Positions 26,016 to 34,193 of a stretch of 46,362 bases of DNA are shown piece after piece; the first letter of the stretch is position 1, and each line of letters starts with the position of its first letter. Made by a program: the position numbers and the translations under genes. Under the pieces are notes generated by a model. That model saw only the letters and a program-made list of their open reading frames with translations, did not search any database and was not told the origin of the DNA. The stretch covers positions 1 through 46,362 of the forward strand of contig CAIOPO010000067.1 of NCBI GenBank assembly GCA_903860195.1, written 5' to 3'. The stretch comes from an uncultured Opitutia bacterium. Lineage in GTDB: Bacteria > Verrucomicrobiota > Verrucomicrobiia > Opitutales > UBA953.

Positions 26016-27347
26016 ATGACCGCTCCACGCACCATCGGCATCGGCATCCTCGGCCTGGGCACGGTCGGCCAGGGGGTCTGGAAGCACCTCACCGAGAAGC
26101 GCGCCGACCTGGAGGCGCGGCTGGGCGTGCGGATCGACCTGCGCGGCGCCTCCGTGCGCAACCTAAGGAAACGCCGCGCGGTGAAGATTCCGGCCTCACG
26201 CCTCACCTCCGACCCCCACGCGATCATCGACGACCCCAAGGTGCACGTCGTCTGCGAGCTCATCGGCGGCACCACCCGGGCCCGTGAGCTCACCCTGCGC
26301 GCCCTGCGCCTCGGCAAGGTGGTCGTCTCCGCCAACAAGGCGCTGCTCTGCGAGCACGGCCCCGAGATCTTCCGGGCGGTGAAACGGCACGGCGGGCAGT
26401 TCCTCTTCGAGGCGAGCGTCGCCGGCGGCATCCCCATCATCAAGGCCATCCGCGAAGGGCTGGTCGCCAACCGCTTCGAACTCATCGTCGGGATCCTCAA
26501 CGGCACCTGCAACCACATCCTCACCCGCATGGGCGAGGACGGCCTGTCCTTCGCGGACGCGCTCAAGGAGGCCCAGCAGCTCGGCTACGCCGAAGCCGAC
26601 CCGACGCTCGACGTCGACGGCATCGACGCCTGGCACAAGGCCTCCATCCTGGCCTGGCTGGCGCACGGCAAGTGGGCGCCCCGGAGCCGCACGCTCGTCG
26701 AGGGCATCCGGAACATCGGTCCCGCGGACATCGACTTCGCCCGGCGCTTCGGCTTCGCGCTCAAGCACCTCGCGGTGGTGCGCCGCGACTTCCGCCGCAA
26801 CTGGATGACCGTGGGCGTCTACCCCGCCCTCGTGCCCAACCGCGACATCCTCGCGCGCGTGTCCGGCGTCAACAACGGCATCACCCTGCGCGGCGACGTG
26901 GTCGGCGCGACGACGCTCGCCGGACGCGGCGCCGGCGGCGACGCCACCGCGTCGGCCGTCATCGGCGACATCGTGGACGCCATCGCGGCGCTCACCGGAG
27001 CGGCGCCGCAGGGACTTTCCTCCGAAGCCCTCGCCTCGCGCGAGAAGGCGGGCCGCGCCCTCCGCATGGCGGACGAGGAGGAGATCGTCGCCCCCTTCTA
27101 CCTGCGCCTGTCGCTGCTGGACAAGGCGGGCGTCTCGGAGGGGGTCTACCGGATCTTCTCCAAGCACAAGGTCTCCATCGCCCGGGTGATCCAATATGAG
27201 CACCCCAACCAGGGGCGCGGCACGGTGACCCTTTCGACCTATCCCGTCAACGAGCGCCGGATGCTGGCCGTGCTCAAGGGTCTCCGCGGACTCCGCACGG
27301 TCCTGGAGGAGCCGGTCGTCCTGCGCATCTTCTCGCCCGAGTCCTGA
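26016..27347 (+). CDS. hom: Homoserine dehydrogenase
   Basis: A 443-residue enzyme that reduces aspartate semialdehyde to homoserine, the branch point to threonine and methionine. The N-terminal Rossmann motif is GILGLGTVGQGVW, then NKALLCEHG, SVAGGIPIIKAIREGL and the catalytic-domain block GILNGTCNHILTRM with YAEADPTLDVDGIDAWHK. A C-terminal ACT domain (FYLRLSLLDKAGVSEGVYRI) suggests end-product inhibition by threonine, as in monofunctional Hom enzymes of this length. It is not fused to aspartate kinase; lysC follows separately after 4 bases. The gene has no visible ribosome-binding site. Confidence 0.97.
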   Translation: MTAPRTIGIGILGLGTVGQGVWKHLTEKRADLEARLGVRIDLRGASVRNLRKRRAVKIPASRLTSDPHAIIDDPKVHVVCELIGGTTRARELTLRALRLGKVVVSANKALLCEHGPEIFRAVKRHGGQFLFEASVAGGIPIIKAIREGLVANRFELIVGILNGTCNHILTRMGEDGLSFADALKEAQQLGYAEADPTLDVDGIDAWHKASILAWLAHGKWAPRSRTLVEGIRNIGPADIDFARRFGFALKHLAVVRRDFRRNWMTVGVYPALVPNRDILARVSGVNNGITLRGDVVGATTLAGRGAGGDATASAVIGDIVDAIAALTGAAPQGLSSEALASREKAGRALRMADEEEIVAPFYLRLSLLDKAGVSEGVYRIFSKHKVSIARVIQYEHPNQGRGTVTLSTYPVNERRMLAVLKGLRGLRTVLEEPVVLRIFSPES

Positions 27348-27351
27348 TCCG

Positions 27352-28569
27352 ATGGCCCTCATCGTCCAGAAGTACGGCGGAACGTCCGTCGGCAGCGTCG
27401 ACCGGATCCAGAACGTCGCCGCCAAAGTCAAGGAGCAGTGGTCCAAGGGCAACCGCATGGTGGTCGTCGTCTCAGCCCGGAGCGGCGTCACCAACGAGCT
27501 CATCGCACGGGCGAAGGCGCTGCAGAAACTGCCCGACGAGCGCGAGATGGACGTGCTGATGGCCGTCGGTGAGCAGGAGACCATCGCCCTCACCGTCATG
27601 GCGCTGCACGCCATCGGCGTGCCCGCGGTCTCCCGCACCGGCGCGCAGGCCGGCATCTTCACCGACGACGTCCACACCCGCGCCCGCATCACCCGCATCA
27701 CCGGCGGCGACCTGCGCGAGCGCCTCGACGAGGGCAAGGTGGTCGTCGTGGCCGGCTTCCAGGGCGTCACCGAGAAAGGCGAGGTCACGACGCTGGGACG
27801 CGGCGGCTCCGACCTCACCGCCATCGCCGTGGCCGCCGCCATCAAGGCCGACCTCTGCCAGATCTTCACGGACGTCGACGGCGTCTACACCGCCGACCCG
27901 CGCATCGTGCTCGCCGCGAGCAAGATGACCGAGATCTCCTACGAGGAGATGCTGGAGCTCGCGTCCAGCGGCTCGAAGGTGATGCAGTCGCGCTCCGTCG
28001 AGTTCGCCCAGAAATACAACGTGCCCTTCGAGGTGCGCTCCTCCTTCAACGACCAACCCGGAACCATCGTGAAAGCCATCGACAAGACCCTGGAGGACGC
28101 CGCCATCGCCGGCGTCGCCCTCGACCGCCTGCAGACCCGCGTGACGGTGTCCGACCTGCCGGATTCGCCGGAAGCCGTGGCCGCGCTCTTCGACGACCTC
28201 GGTGAGGCGGGACTGAGCGTGGACATGATCATCAAGAACCTGGGCAAGGACGGGAAGGCCAACCTGACCTTCTCGGTCACGACCGACCAGTTCGCCCGGG
28301 TGGAGAAGGTGGTCGGCCAGACGCTCAAGCGGCTCGGCAGCGGCTCGGTCCGCTCCGCGGGCGAAATCTCCAAGCTCTCCATCGTCGGGGTGGGCATGAT
28401 CTCGCACCCCGGGGTCGCGGGCACGCTCTTCAAGGCCCTCGCCTCGGTCGGCGTGAACAGCGAGCTGATCACGACCTCCGAGATCAAGATTTCGGTCGCC
28501 GTGGACCCCGCCAAGGCCGACGCAGCCGTCAGGGCGGTTCACACGGCGTTCGGCCTCGACAAGGCCTGA
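27352..28569 (+). CDS. lysC: Aspartate kinase (LysC, alpha/beta type)
   Basis: A 405-residue monofunctional aspartokinase, which phosphorylates aspartate at the entry to lysine, threonine, methionine and cell-wall diaminopimelate synthesis. The N-terminal KYGGTSVGS motif (Lys7) and GRGGSDLTAIAVA are intact, and the kinase domain continues to about residue 245. Two ACT domains follow (VTVSDLPDSPEAVAALFDDL and SIVGVGMISHPGVAGTLFKAL), which bind the inhibiting amino acids. In many alpha/beta-type enzymes an internal start makes a separate beta subunit; I see no convincing internal start here. It ends the serA-plsY-hom-lysC run. Confidence 0.97.
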   Translation: MALIVQKYGGTSVGSVDRIQNVAAKVKEQWSKGNRMVVVVSARSGVTNELIARAKALQKLPDEREMDVLMAVGEQETIALTVMALHAIGVPAVSRTGAQAGIFTDDVHTRARITRITGGDLRERLDEGKVVVVAGFQGVTEKGEVTTLGRGGSDLTAIAVAAAIKADLCQIFTDVDGVYTADPRIVLAASKMTEISYEEMLELASSGSKVMQSRSVEFAQKYNVPFEVRSSFNDQPGTIVKAIDKTLEDAAIAGVALDRLQTRVTVSDLPDSPEAVAALFDDLGEAGLSVDMIIKNLGKDGKANLTFSVTTDQFARVEKVVGQTLKRLGSGSVRSAGEISKLSIVGVGMISHPGVAGTLFKALASVGVNSELITTSEIKISVAVDPAKADAAVRAVHTAFGLDKA

Positions 28570-28586
28570 GAGGCACTCGCCTCTTG
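28569..28586 (+). terminator. Weak hairpin at the end of lysC
   Basis: A 6-bp stem (AGAGGC-type, 28569-28574 with 28579-28584) with a 4-base loop lies on the lysC stop. There is no real T-run, so termination is doubtful; it may only mark the operon boundary. Confidence 0.25.
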
Positions 28587-28619
28587 CCCGCCGCCGGGGT
28601 TCGGCCATCTTCACCGGGG

Positions 28620-31370
28620 ATGCCGCGGCCCTTCCACGTCGCCTTTCTGCTCCTTGCGGTCGCCTGCGGGGCTCAGCAGACGCCGCCGACGGCCTTGGAA
28701 ACCGACCCCTCGGGCAGGAGCCGGCCTTCGCATCAGCGCGGGACGCGCCTTGCGCTGGCCGAAGAGTCGCTGGCCTCGGGTCTGGCGGGCACCGCCGCCG
28801 AGCTCTTCACGGCGGCGCTTTCCGACACCTCGCTCAACGCCGCCGAACGCGAACTGGCAGGACTCGGCCTCACCGCTGCGCTCATCGAACGCATGCGTCT
28901 GCCCGAAGCCAAGGCGGCCCTGAAGTTCCTGCAGCCGACGCCCGCCCGCGCCCTCCGCGAAGGACTGGTCGCGGCGCTGGAGAACGACCTCGCCGAGGCC
29001 GCGCGACAGTCCACGGTCGCCACGCCGGACATTCTCGCCGCGCATGAGAAAGGCTGGGGTTGGACGCTGCGATGGATGCTGGCGGAATCCAACGGCGACG
29101 CCGCCGGCGCCGCCGCCGCCAGACAGTCGGCGTTGCAGTCGGCCGTCTCCGACCAGCAACGCGCCCGCATGGAAGCCCTGGGCGGACTGGCGTTGGTCCG
29201 GTCGGGCAAGGTCGACGAACGCTCACTGGTGGCCCTGCGTGAACTCTCCGAGTCCTCGCGCGGCACCGCCCTGTCCTTCGCCTACTCCCGCAATCTTGCG
29301 CTGGCCCTCTCCCGATTGGGGAGACCCCAGGAAGCCGCCCGGGCCCTCGCCGCCGCCGCACCGCTGACGGAGGAAAAGCAGGCGGAAGCCGACCTGCTCG
29401 CTGGCCTGATCCTCGGGCCCTCCTCACCGGAAGGACGCGACCGGCTGCGGCAGGCGGCAAGGAACCGCGCCGCGCCCCAGATGCGCGTCACGGCCCTGCG
29501 CGCACTCGTGGCGGCCGCGGTCGCGGAAACCAACCCTGCCGTGGCCGCCGGCATTGCGAATGAGACGCATGACTTCCTGATGAGAAGCTCCCCTTCAGGA
29601 GACGGTTTCCTGTGTCCGCGCGATCCGGCAGTGGTGGACGCCATCCACCTCACCCGGGCCCAGCTGATGCTCGCGGCCGGAAACCGCGAGAAGGCACGCC
29701 AGGCGGCAGAAGACCTGCTGCGTGAGGCGCCCGCCAGCCCGCTCTCCCGTGAGGCGGTCCGCGCTCTGGCCCTGGCGGCCTGGGGCGACGGAGCCTACCG
29801 CCTGGCGGCCACCCATCTGGCGACGCTTGCGGAGGGCGCGCAATCGGCGCGGCGCGACGTGCTCCGCACCGTCTCCGCCGACTGCCTCTTCCTGGCGCGC
29901 GACTTCAACCTCGCCGAAAAGACCTACGCCGCCGTGCAAACGGAGACGACCGCGCCCGACATCGCCGCGGGCGCGTTCCAGCAGCGCGTGCATTGCCTGC
30001 TGATGCAGGGCGACGATCCGGTGCTCTGGAAAAGGTCGACGGAGGTGATCGAAGACTCCGCCCGCGGCAGGAACCCGACCTCCCCTGAGTCGCGCTGGGC
30101 CGCGGCCTGGAACCTGGTCGACTCCGTCCGTCGCGCCGGCCAGCCGGTCGAAGCCGAGCGCATCCTCAATCGTCTGCAGCCGCTGCTCGCCGGCGCCCGC
30201 ATCGACTTCGCCTTGCGCTTCGAATGGCAGCGCGCCCTCCTCGCCCTCGCCAACCGCCAGAGGCAGCAGGCCGCCCAGGTGGCCGAAAAGATCGCAGCCA
30301 CCCTCGAAGCCCTTCCGCCGGACGCGCCCGCCGACCTCAAGGCCGACCTGCCGGGCCTCCGTGGACAGGTCGCCCTGCTACGCATTCGGGCGCTCACGGG
30401 GGCCGAAGGAGAATCGCTTTCCGCCAAGAGCAGGGAGGAACTCAACGAGCTGCGTAAGCGTTATGCAAAGAAGGCGGCGGCCGCTTCCTCCTATCTCTTC
30501 GAGGGCCGCGAGCTCTCCCGGATGGGCCGTCACGCCGAGGCGCAGGCGGCTTTCACCGCCTTGGCCGAGGAATTCAAGGAAGTGCCGGAACTCCGGGAGT
30601 TCTCCCGTCTGGGCCTCTACGAGGCGGCGGAGCAGGCCTCCCTGCTTTCCGCAACCGAGGGTCAGGCCCGACTGCGCGAAGCCGTCGAGCTGCTCGAACG
30701 TTTCGCGGAGACGGCGCCCGCCGGACCGCTCGCCTTCCACGCGGCGCTCCGCCGGGCCGAGATGCTCCGCGCCCTGGGGGATTTCGACCGGGCCCTGAGG
30801 GTGCTGGAGGATCTGATCCGCGAGGCGCCTTCGGATCCGTCCAGGCCGCAGGCTGAAATGGCCCGGGCAGACTCCCTGCTCGGCCTGGCCGAATTCCGAC
30901 GCGATTCCGGCGGCAAAATCGACCGTCAAAGGGCGGCCAGGGCCGCGGCGGCCTACGAGCGGGTCGCCGAAACCTGGGGCAAGGATTCTCCTGAGATCCG
31001 GCTGGAGGCCCAGCATAAGCAGGCTTTCAGCCTGCTCGAACGCGCGCAGGCCGAAGGCGGTTCCGACGCGAAGGCGACCCGCTCGGAAGCCCGCTCCCTG
31101 CTCGCCGCCAACGGCGTCGCGCTGCGTGCCAGCCCCGAACTTGCCGTTTCCTCGGCGGCGCGCGTCTGGATCTCCCGTTCCCTGCTGCTTCTCGCCGAAA
31201 CCTGCGAACAGGCGGGGGACAGGAAAGAGGCCGCCGCCGCGTGCAGGATCATCGTCGATTTCAATCGGGAGGCCAAAGGCCAGGGTTTGAGGCTTCCCGG
31301 ACAGGCGCTGGCTGAAAGCAAACTTGCCGCCCTCGAGGGCACGCGGTCCAATCTCCCGGCCCCGAAATGA
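28620..31370 (+). CDS. Large exported TPR-like helical-repeat protein
   Basis: A 916-residue protein made almost entirely of alanine/leucine-rich helices in the alternating pattern of tetratricopeptide repeats (for example FAYSRNLALALSRLGRPQEA, LQPLLAGARIDFALRFEWQR, AEMLRALGDFDRALRVLEDL). ATG at 28620 starts a signal sequence, MPRPFHVAFLLLAVACGAQQ. The Cys at its end sits in a loose lipobox (AVAC), so this may be a lipoprotein or a signal-peptidase I substrate. A TTG at 28584 would extend it without a better signal. The ExbB-like gene overlaps its stop by ATGA, so it was probably selected to be made with the ExbB/ExbD-like pair. A scaffold or partner role at the periplasmic face is inferred. 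Confidence 0.75.
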   Translation: MPRPFHVAFLLLAVACGAQQTPPTALETDPSGRSRPSHQRGTRLALAEESLASGLAGTAAELFTAALSDTSLNAAERELAGLGLTAALIERMRLPEAKAALKFLQPTPARALREGLVAALENDLAEAARQSTVATPDILAAHEKGWGWTLRWMLAESNGDAAGAAAARQSALQSAVSDQQRARMEALGGLALVRSGKVDERSLVALRELSESSRGTALSFAYSRNLALALSRLGRPQEAARALAAAAPLTEEKQAEADLLAGLILGPSSPEGRDRLRQAARNRAAPQMRVTALRALVAAAVAETNPAVAAGIANETHDFLMRSSPSGDGFLCPRDPAVVDAIHLTRAQLMLAAGNREKARQAAEDLLREAPASPLSREAVRALALAAWGDGAYRLAATHLATLAEGAQSARRDVLRTVSADCLFLARDFNLAEKTYAAVQTETTAPDIAAGAFQQRVHCLLMQGDDPVLWKRSTEVIEDSARGRNPTSPESRWAAAWNLVDSVRRAGQPVEAERILNRLQPLLAGARIDFALRFEWQRALLALANRQRQQAAQVAEKIAATLEALPPDAPADLKADLPGLRGQVALLRIRALTGAEGESLSAKSREELNELRKRYAKKAAAASSYLFEGRELSRMGRHAEAQAAFTALAEEFKEVPELREFSRLGLYEAAEQASLLSATEGQARLREAVELLERFAETAPAGPLAFHAALRRAEMLRALGDFDRALRVLEDLIREAPSDPSRPQAEMARADSLLGLAEFRRDSGGKIDRQRAARAAAAYERVAETWGKDSPEIRLEAQHKQAFSLLERAQAEGGSDAKATRSEARSLLAANGVALRASPELAVSSAARVWISRSLLLLAETCEQAGDRKEAAAACRIIVDFNREAKGQGLRLPGQALAESKLAALEGTRSNLPAPK

Positions 31371-32011
31371 CCCTCGCCTTCACATTCCCCTTCGATGCGG
31401 GACCTTTCGCCTGGATCCTCGTGCCGATGGCGTTCATCGCCGTCGTCTTCGTGATAGAGCGGGCCATGTTCCTGCATCGCGGCCTCGTGCTCTCGTCGGA
31501 CTTCATCGAGGGCGTCCGCAACAATCTCCGCGCCGGAAGGCCGCTCGAGGCGCTCGCGGCATGCGAAGAGTCCCCCGGACCGGTCCCCCGCGTCGTGAAA
31601 GCGGCCCTGCTGCGGATGGAGGCCGGCGGTGACGCCATGCGGGCGGCGGCCACGGAGGCCGCGCTGCTCGAACTGCCGGTGCTGGAAAGGCGGCTCGGGA
31701 CCATCGCGGCCATCGGAAGGACCGCGCCCCTCATCGGACTGGCCGGTGCCGTGCTGGCCGGTTTCGACTTCGTCACGGCGATGCGTGACGGCAGCGTCTT
31801 CGCCTCCGCCGACTCGCTGCTGGGACACGCCCAGGAGGCGCTCGCCGTCGCCGGATTCGCCCTCACCATCTCGGCCGTGTGCTCCCTCGCGCACCATTTC
31901 CTGGTGGGCCGCGTCCGTTCCATCGTGACCGAGATGGAGTTCGCCGCTCATTCGATCCTGACCTTCGTCACGCACGAACTACCGGCGGAACGCCCGCCCG
32001 AAAAGGCATGA
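31367..32011 (+). CDS. ExbB/TolQ/MotA-family protein lacking the proton-path Thr residues
   Basis: A 214-residue inner-membrane protein of the ExbB/TolQ family. There are three transmembrane segments: about 13-32, 112-135 and 158-182. The TM2 motif APLIGLAGAVLAGF matches the family block APLLGLLGTVxGM, but the Thr is Ala128. TM3 keeps the conserved Glu (QEAL, Glu157), whereas the following Thr (EALxxT) is Ala162. In ExbB and TolQ these two Thr line the proton pathway. The short cytoplasmic domain (34-110) and length are family-typical. It overlaps the repeat protein before it and the ExbD-like gene after it by ATGA. A working proton-driven motor is doubtful (see findings). Confidence 0.82.
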   Translation: MTLAFTFPFDAGPFAWILVPMAFIAVVFVIERAMFLHRGLVLSSDFIEGVRNNLRAGRPLEALAACEESPGPVPRVVKAALLRMEAGGDAMRAAATEAALLELPVLERRLGTIAAIGRTAPLIGLAGAVLAGFDFVTAMRDGSVFASADSLLGHAQEALAVAGFALTISAVCSLAHHFLVGRVRSIVTEMEFAAHSILTFVTHELPAERPPEKA

Positions 32012-32508
32012 TGAACACACCTCTCGGCGTCCTCCGGCGCGTCCGCAAGGCCCGGCAGGGCGTGGACGCGGCGCCCCTTGCGCTTGCCGTCGTCTGCCTC
32101 GGCCTCGTTTCGGCGCTCGCCTCCGACTTCGTCTACTCCCCGGGCATGTACGTGGGCTTCGACGGCTCCAAGTCGCCCGCCCTCTCCCGGACGCTCGAAG
32201 CTCCGGATGTGGTCACGAAGGACATGGCGCGCACGGCGCTGACGGTGACGCTCATTTCCACCCGCGGCACGGGCGTCTACGTCATTGCCGGACGCGTCGT
32301 GAACTTCGAGCAGCTCAGGAACGAATTGATCAACATGCCCGACAAGGGCCGCAAGGACCGTCCCGTGCTCATCAAGGCCGACGGCGCGCTGATGATGCGT
32401 GACTTCCTCAAGGTCTGCGAAGCCGTGCGGGACGCCAAATTCCCCGGCGTGCTGATCGCCGGCGGCAAGTCGGAGACCGAGGACGGCGCAGGCGGGAAAC
32501 CCCGCTGA
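32008..32508 (+). CDS. ExbD/TolR-family protein lacking the transmembrane Asp
   Basis: A 166-residue protein with one N-terminal transmembrane helix (about 21-38) and a periplasmic domain of the ExbD/TolR fold (VYVIAGRVVNFEQLRNELIN, VLIKADGALMMRDFLKVCEA). In this family the helix begins with a TPLxD motif whose Asp is essential for proton movement. Here it reads AAPLALAV, with Leu26 in the Asp position; the only acidic residue near the helix is Asp40 at its far end. ATG 32008 overlaps the ExbB-like stop (ATGA); Met2 is an alternative start. It lies 42 bases before uppS. Together with the ExbB-like gene it looks like a coherent pair that has lost the same function. Confidence 0.8.
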   Translation: MMNTPLGVLRRVRKARQGVDAAPLALAVVCLGLVSALASDFVYSPGMYVGFDGSKSPALSRTLEAPDVVTKDMARTALTVTLISTRGTGVYVIAGRVVNFEQLRNELINMPDKGRKDRPVLIKADGALMMRDFLKVCEAVRDAKFPGVLIAGGKSETEDGAGGKPR

Positions 32509-32550
32509 TTCGCGGTTGCCAGATTCCCACGGCGGCACACATCCTGCGAC

Positions 32551-33312
32551 GTGCCCCCGTCCGAAGACACGCCCGTCGCCCGCCCGCTGCCGCGGCACGT
32601 CGGCATCATCATGGACGGAAACGGCCGCTGGGCCGCCGCCCGCGGACTGCCCCGGCTGGAGGGCCATCGTCGGGGGGCCGAACGGCTGTTCGAGATCGTG
32701 GACGCCTGCATTGACCTGGGTGTGGGCACGCTGACGGTCTTCGCCTTTTCCGCTGAAAACTGGAAACGCCCGCAGGACGAGGTGAGCGGACTTTTCAAGC
32801 TGGGCGAATGGCTGCTCCGGGCCCATCTGGCCCGCCTGCACCGGCGGAAGGTCCGGCTCCGCGTCATCGGCGACGTCAACTCCCTGCCCGACTTCGCCCG
32901 TGCGCCGCTGATCGAGGCCGTGGCGGCGAGCGCCGCGCATGAGGCCTTCACGCTGGTGGTGGCGCTCAATTACGGCGCACGCCAGGAGGCCGCGCAGGCC
33001 GCCCGGCTCCTGGCCGAGGATGTCGCGGCCGGCCGGGTGAGGCCGGAGGAGGTGGACTGGGCCCGCTTTGAGACCAAGCTCGACACGCATGGACTGCCGG
33101 ATCCGGACCTCATCATCAGGACCTCGGGAGAATTCAGGCTGAGCAACTTCCTCCTGCTGCAGTCGGCTTACGCCGAGATACACATCGCCAAGGAATATTG
33201 GCCGGACTTCGGCCGCGAGCAGCTGGAGACCGCCTTCCGGGATTACTGCGGACGCGAACGCAGGTTCGGCATGACGGGAAGCCAGGTGCAGGGGGCGCCG
33301 CCGGCATCATGA
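32551..33312 (+). CDS. uppS: Isoprenyl transferase (undecaprenyl diphosphate synthase)
   Basis: A 253-residue cis-prenyltransferase that makes the C55 lipid carrier for peptidoglycan and surface polysaccharides. The catalytic motif HVGIIMDGNGRWA carries Asp22, followed by FAFSAENWKRPQDEV and the C-terminal IIRTSGEFRLSNFLLLQSAY with AEIHI. Length is normal. GTG at 32551 is the only reasonable start, placing PRHVGIIMDGNG near the N-terminus. The stop overlaps cdsA by ATGA. The uppS-cdsA pair is a widely conserved neighbourhood in bacteria, here followed by miaA instead of dxr or rseP. Confidence 0.96.
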   Translation: MPPSEDTPVARPLPRHVGIIMDGNGRWAAARGLPRLEGHRRGAERLFEIVDACIDLGVGTLTVFAFSAENWKRPQDEVSGLFKLGEWLLRAHLARLHRRKVRLRVIGDVNSLPDFARAPLIEAVAASAAHEAFTLVVALNYGARQEAAQAARLLAEDVAAGRVRPEEVDWARFETKLDTHGLPDPDLIIRTSGEFRLSNFLLLQSAYAEIHIAKEYWPDFGREQLETAFRDYCGRERRFGMTGSQVQGAPPAS

Positions 33313-34193
33313 GGCACCGCGCGCTCAGCACCATCGGACTTTGGACCGTCGTCGGACTCGTGATCTGGGTCGGAGGCTTCTTCTCCGTCGCGGAACAGGC
33401 GGCCTTCCTGATCCTGGCCGTGATCACCCTCGCGGCTCAGCATGAATTCTACCGTCTGGCATCTGAGATTCCCGGCGTACGCCGCTCCAGCCCGGGCGGC
33501 CTGCTGGCCGGCGCGGCCTTGCTCTTCGGACTCTTCTTCCTGGCCCCTGAGCGGCTGCGGGCCAGCCCCGTCCTCAACGCCGCCGCCCTCGCGTTCGGGG
33601 TCCATCTCCTGTACGTGCTCCGCCGTCCCGCCGAAGCGCCCGCGCTCCTGCGCTCCCTGCCGACACTCTACGGCTTCCTCTACCTGCCGTTCATGCTCTC
33701 CTCATTGGTGGGCATCGCACGGATGGAGGACGGAACCTTGCTGAACCGAGAATCAGTCGGCCTCTATTACGTGCTTTGGGTCGTGGTGGCCACGAAGTTC
33801 ACCGACGTCGGGGGCCTGCTGATCGGGGTTCCGTTCGGCCGCCACAAGATCGCCCCGGCCATCAGCCCCGCGAAAAGCTGGGAGGGGTGCGCCGGCGGCC
33901 TCGCGTTCTCCGCCGCCGCGTCCGCAGGCTTCGCCTGGCTTTGCAACGGCCCGCTGGGACTGGCCTTCATGGTGCCTTGGAAGGCCGCCGTGCTCGCCCT
34001 GCCCCTCGCCGCGCTCAGCATACCTTCCGACCTTGCCGAGTCGGTGTTCAAGCGTCTGGCCGGCGCCAAGGATTCGGGCGCGACGATTCCCGGCATCGGC
34101 GGCGCCCTCGATCTGGTGGACAGCCTCGTGCTGACCTCGCCGGCCGCGATGCTGCTGCTCTCCTACGCGCTGGACTGGGCCAAGCGTCCGTGA
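33309..34193 (+). CDS. cdsA: Phosphatidate cytidylyltransferase
   Basis: A 294-residue polytopic membrane enzyme that makes CDP-diacylglycerol from phosphatidate and CTP. The C-terminal signature region is clear: ISPAKSWEGCAGGLAFS, then SDLAESVFKRLAGAKDSG and IPGIGGALDLVDSL. The canonical signature has PGHGGxxDRxD; here His is Ile and Arg is Leu, with the Asp residues (KDSG, LDLVDS) kept. Similar substitutions occur in planctomycete-type CdsA proteins, so activity is likely retained. About seven hydrophobic segments precede the signature. The ATG at 33309 overlaps the uppS stop, and its stop overlaps the miaA GTG start. Confidence 0.93.
   Translation: MRHRALSTIGLWTVVGLVIWVGGFFSVAEQAAFLILAVITLAAQHEFYRLASEIPGVRRSSPGGLLAGAALLFGLFFLAPERLRASPVLNAAALAFGVHLLYVLRRPAEAPALLRSLPTLYGFLYLPFMLSSLVGIARMEDGTLLNRESVGLYYVLWVVVATKFTDVGGLLIGVPFGRHKIAPAISPAKSWEGCAGGLAFSAAASAGFAWLCNGPLGLAFMVPWKAAVLALPLAALSIPSDLAESVFKRLAGAKDSGATIPGIGGALDLVDSLVLTSPAAMLLLSYALDWAKRP

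Noticed and set aside
23852-26566. A 904-residue open frame on the minus strand across serA, plsY and the start of hom
   Set aside because: It is antisense to three clearly assigned genes, has low-complexity Asp/Glu/Gly/Arg composition from the GC-rich reverse strand, and shows no domain. It is a by-product of codon bias.
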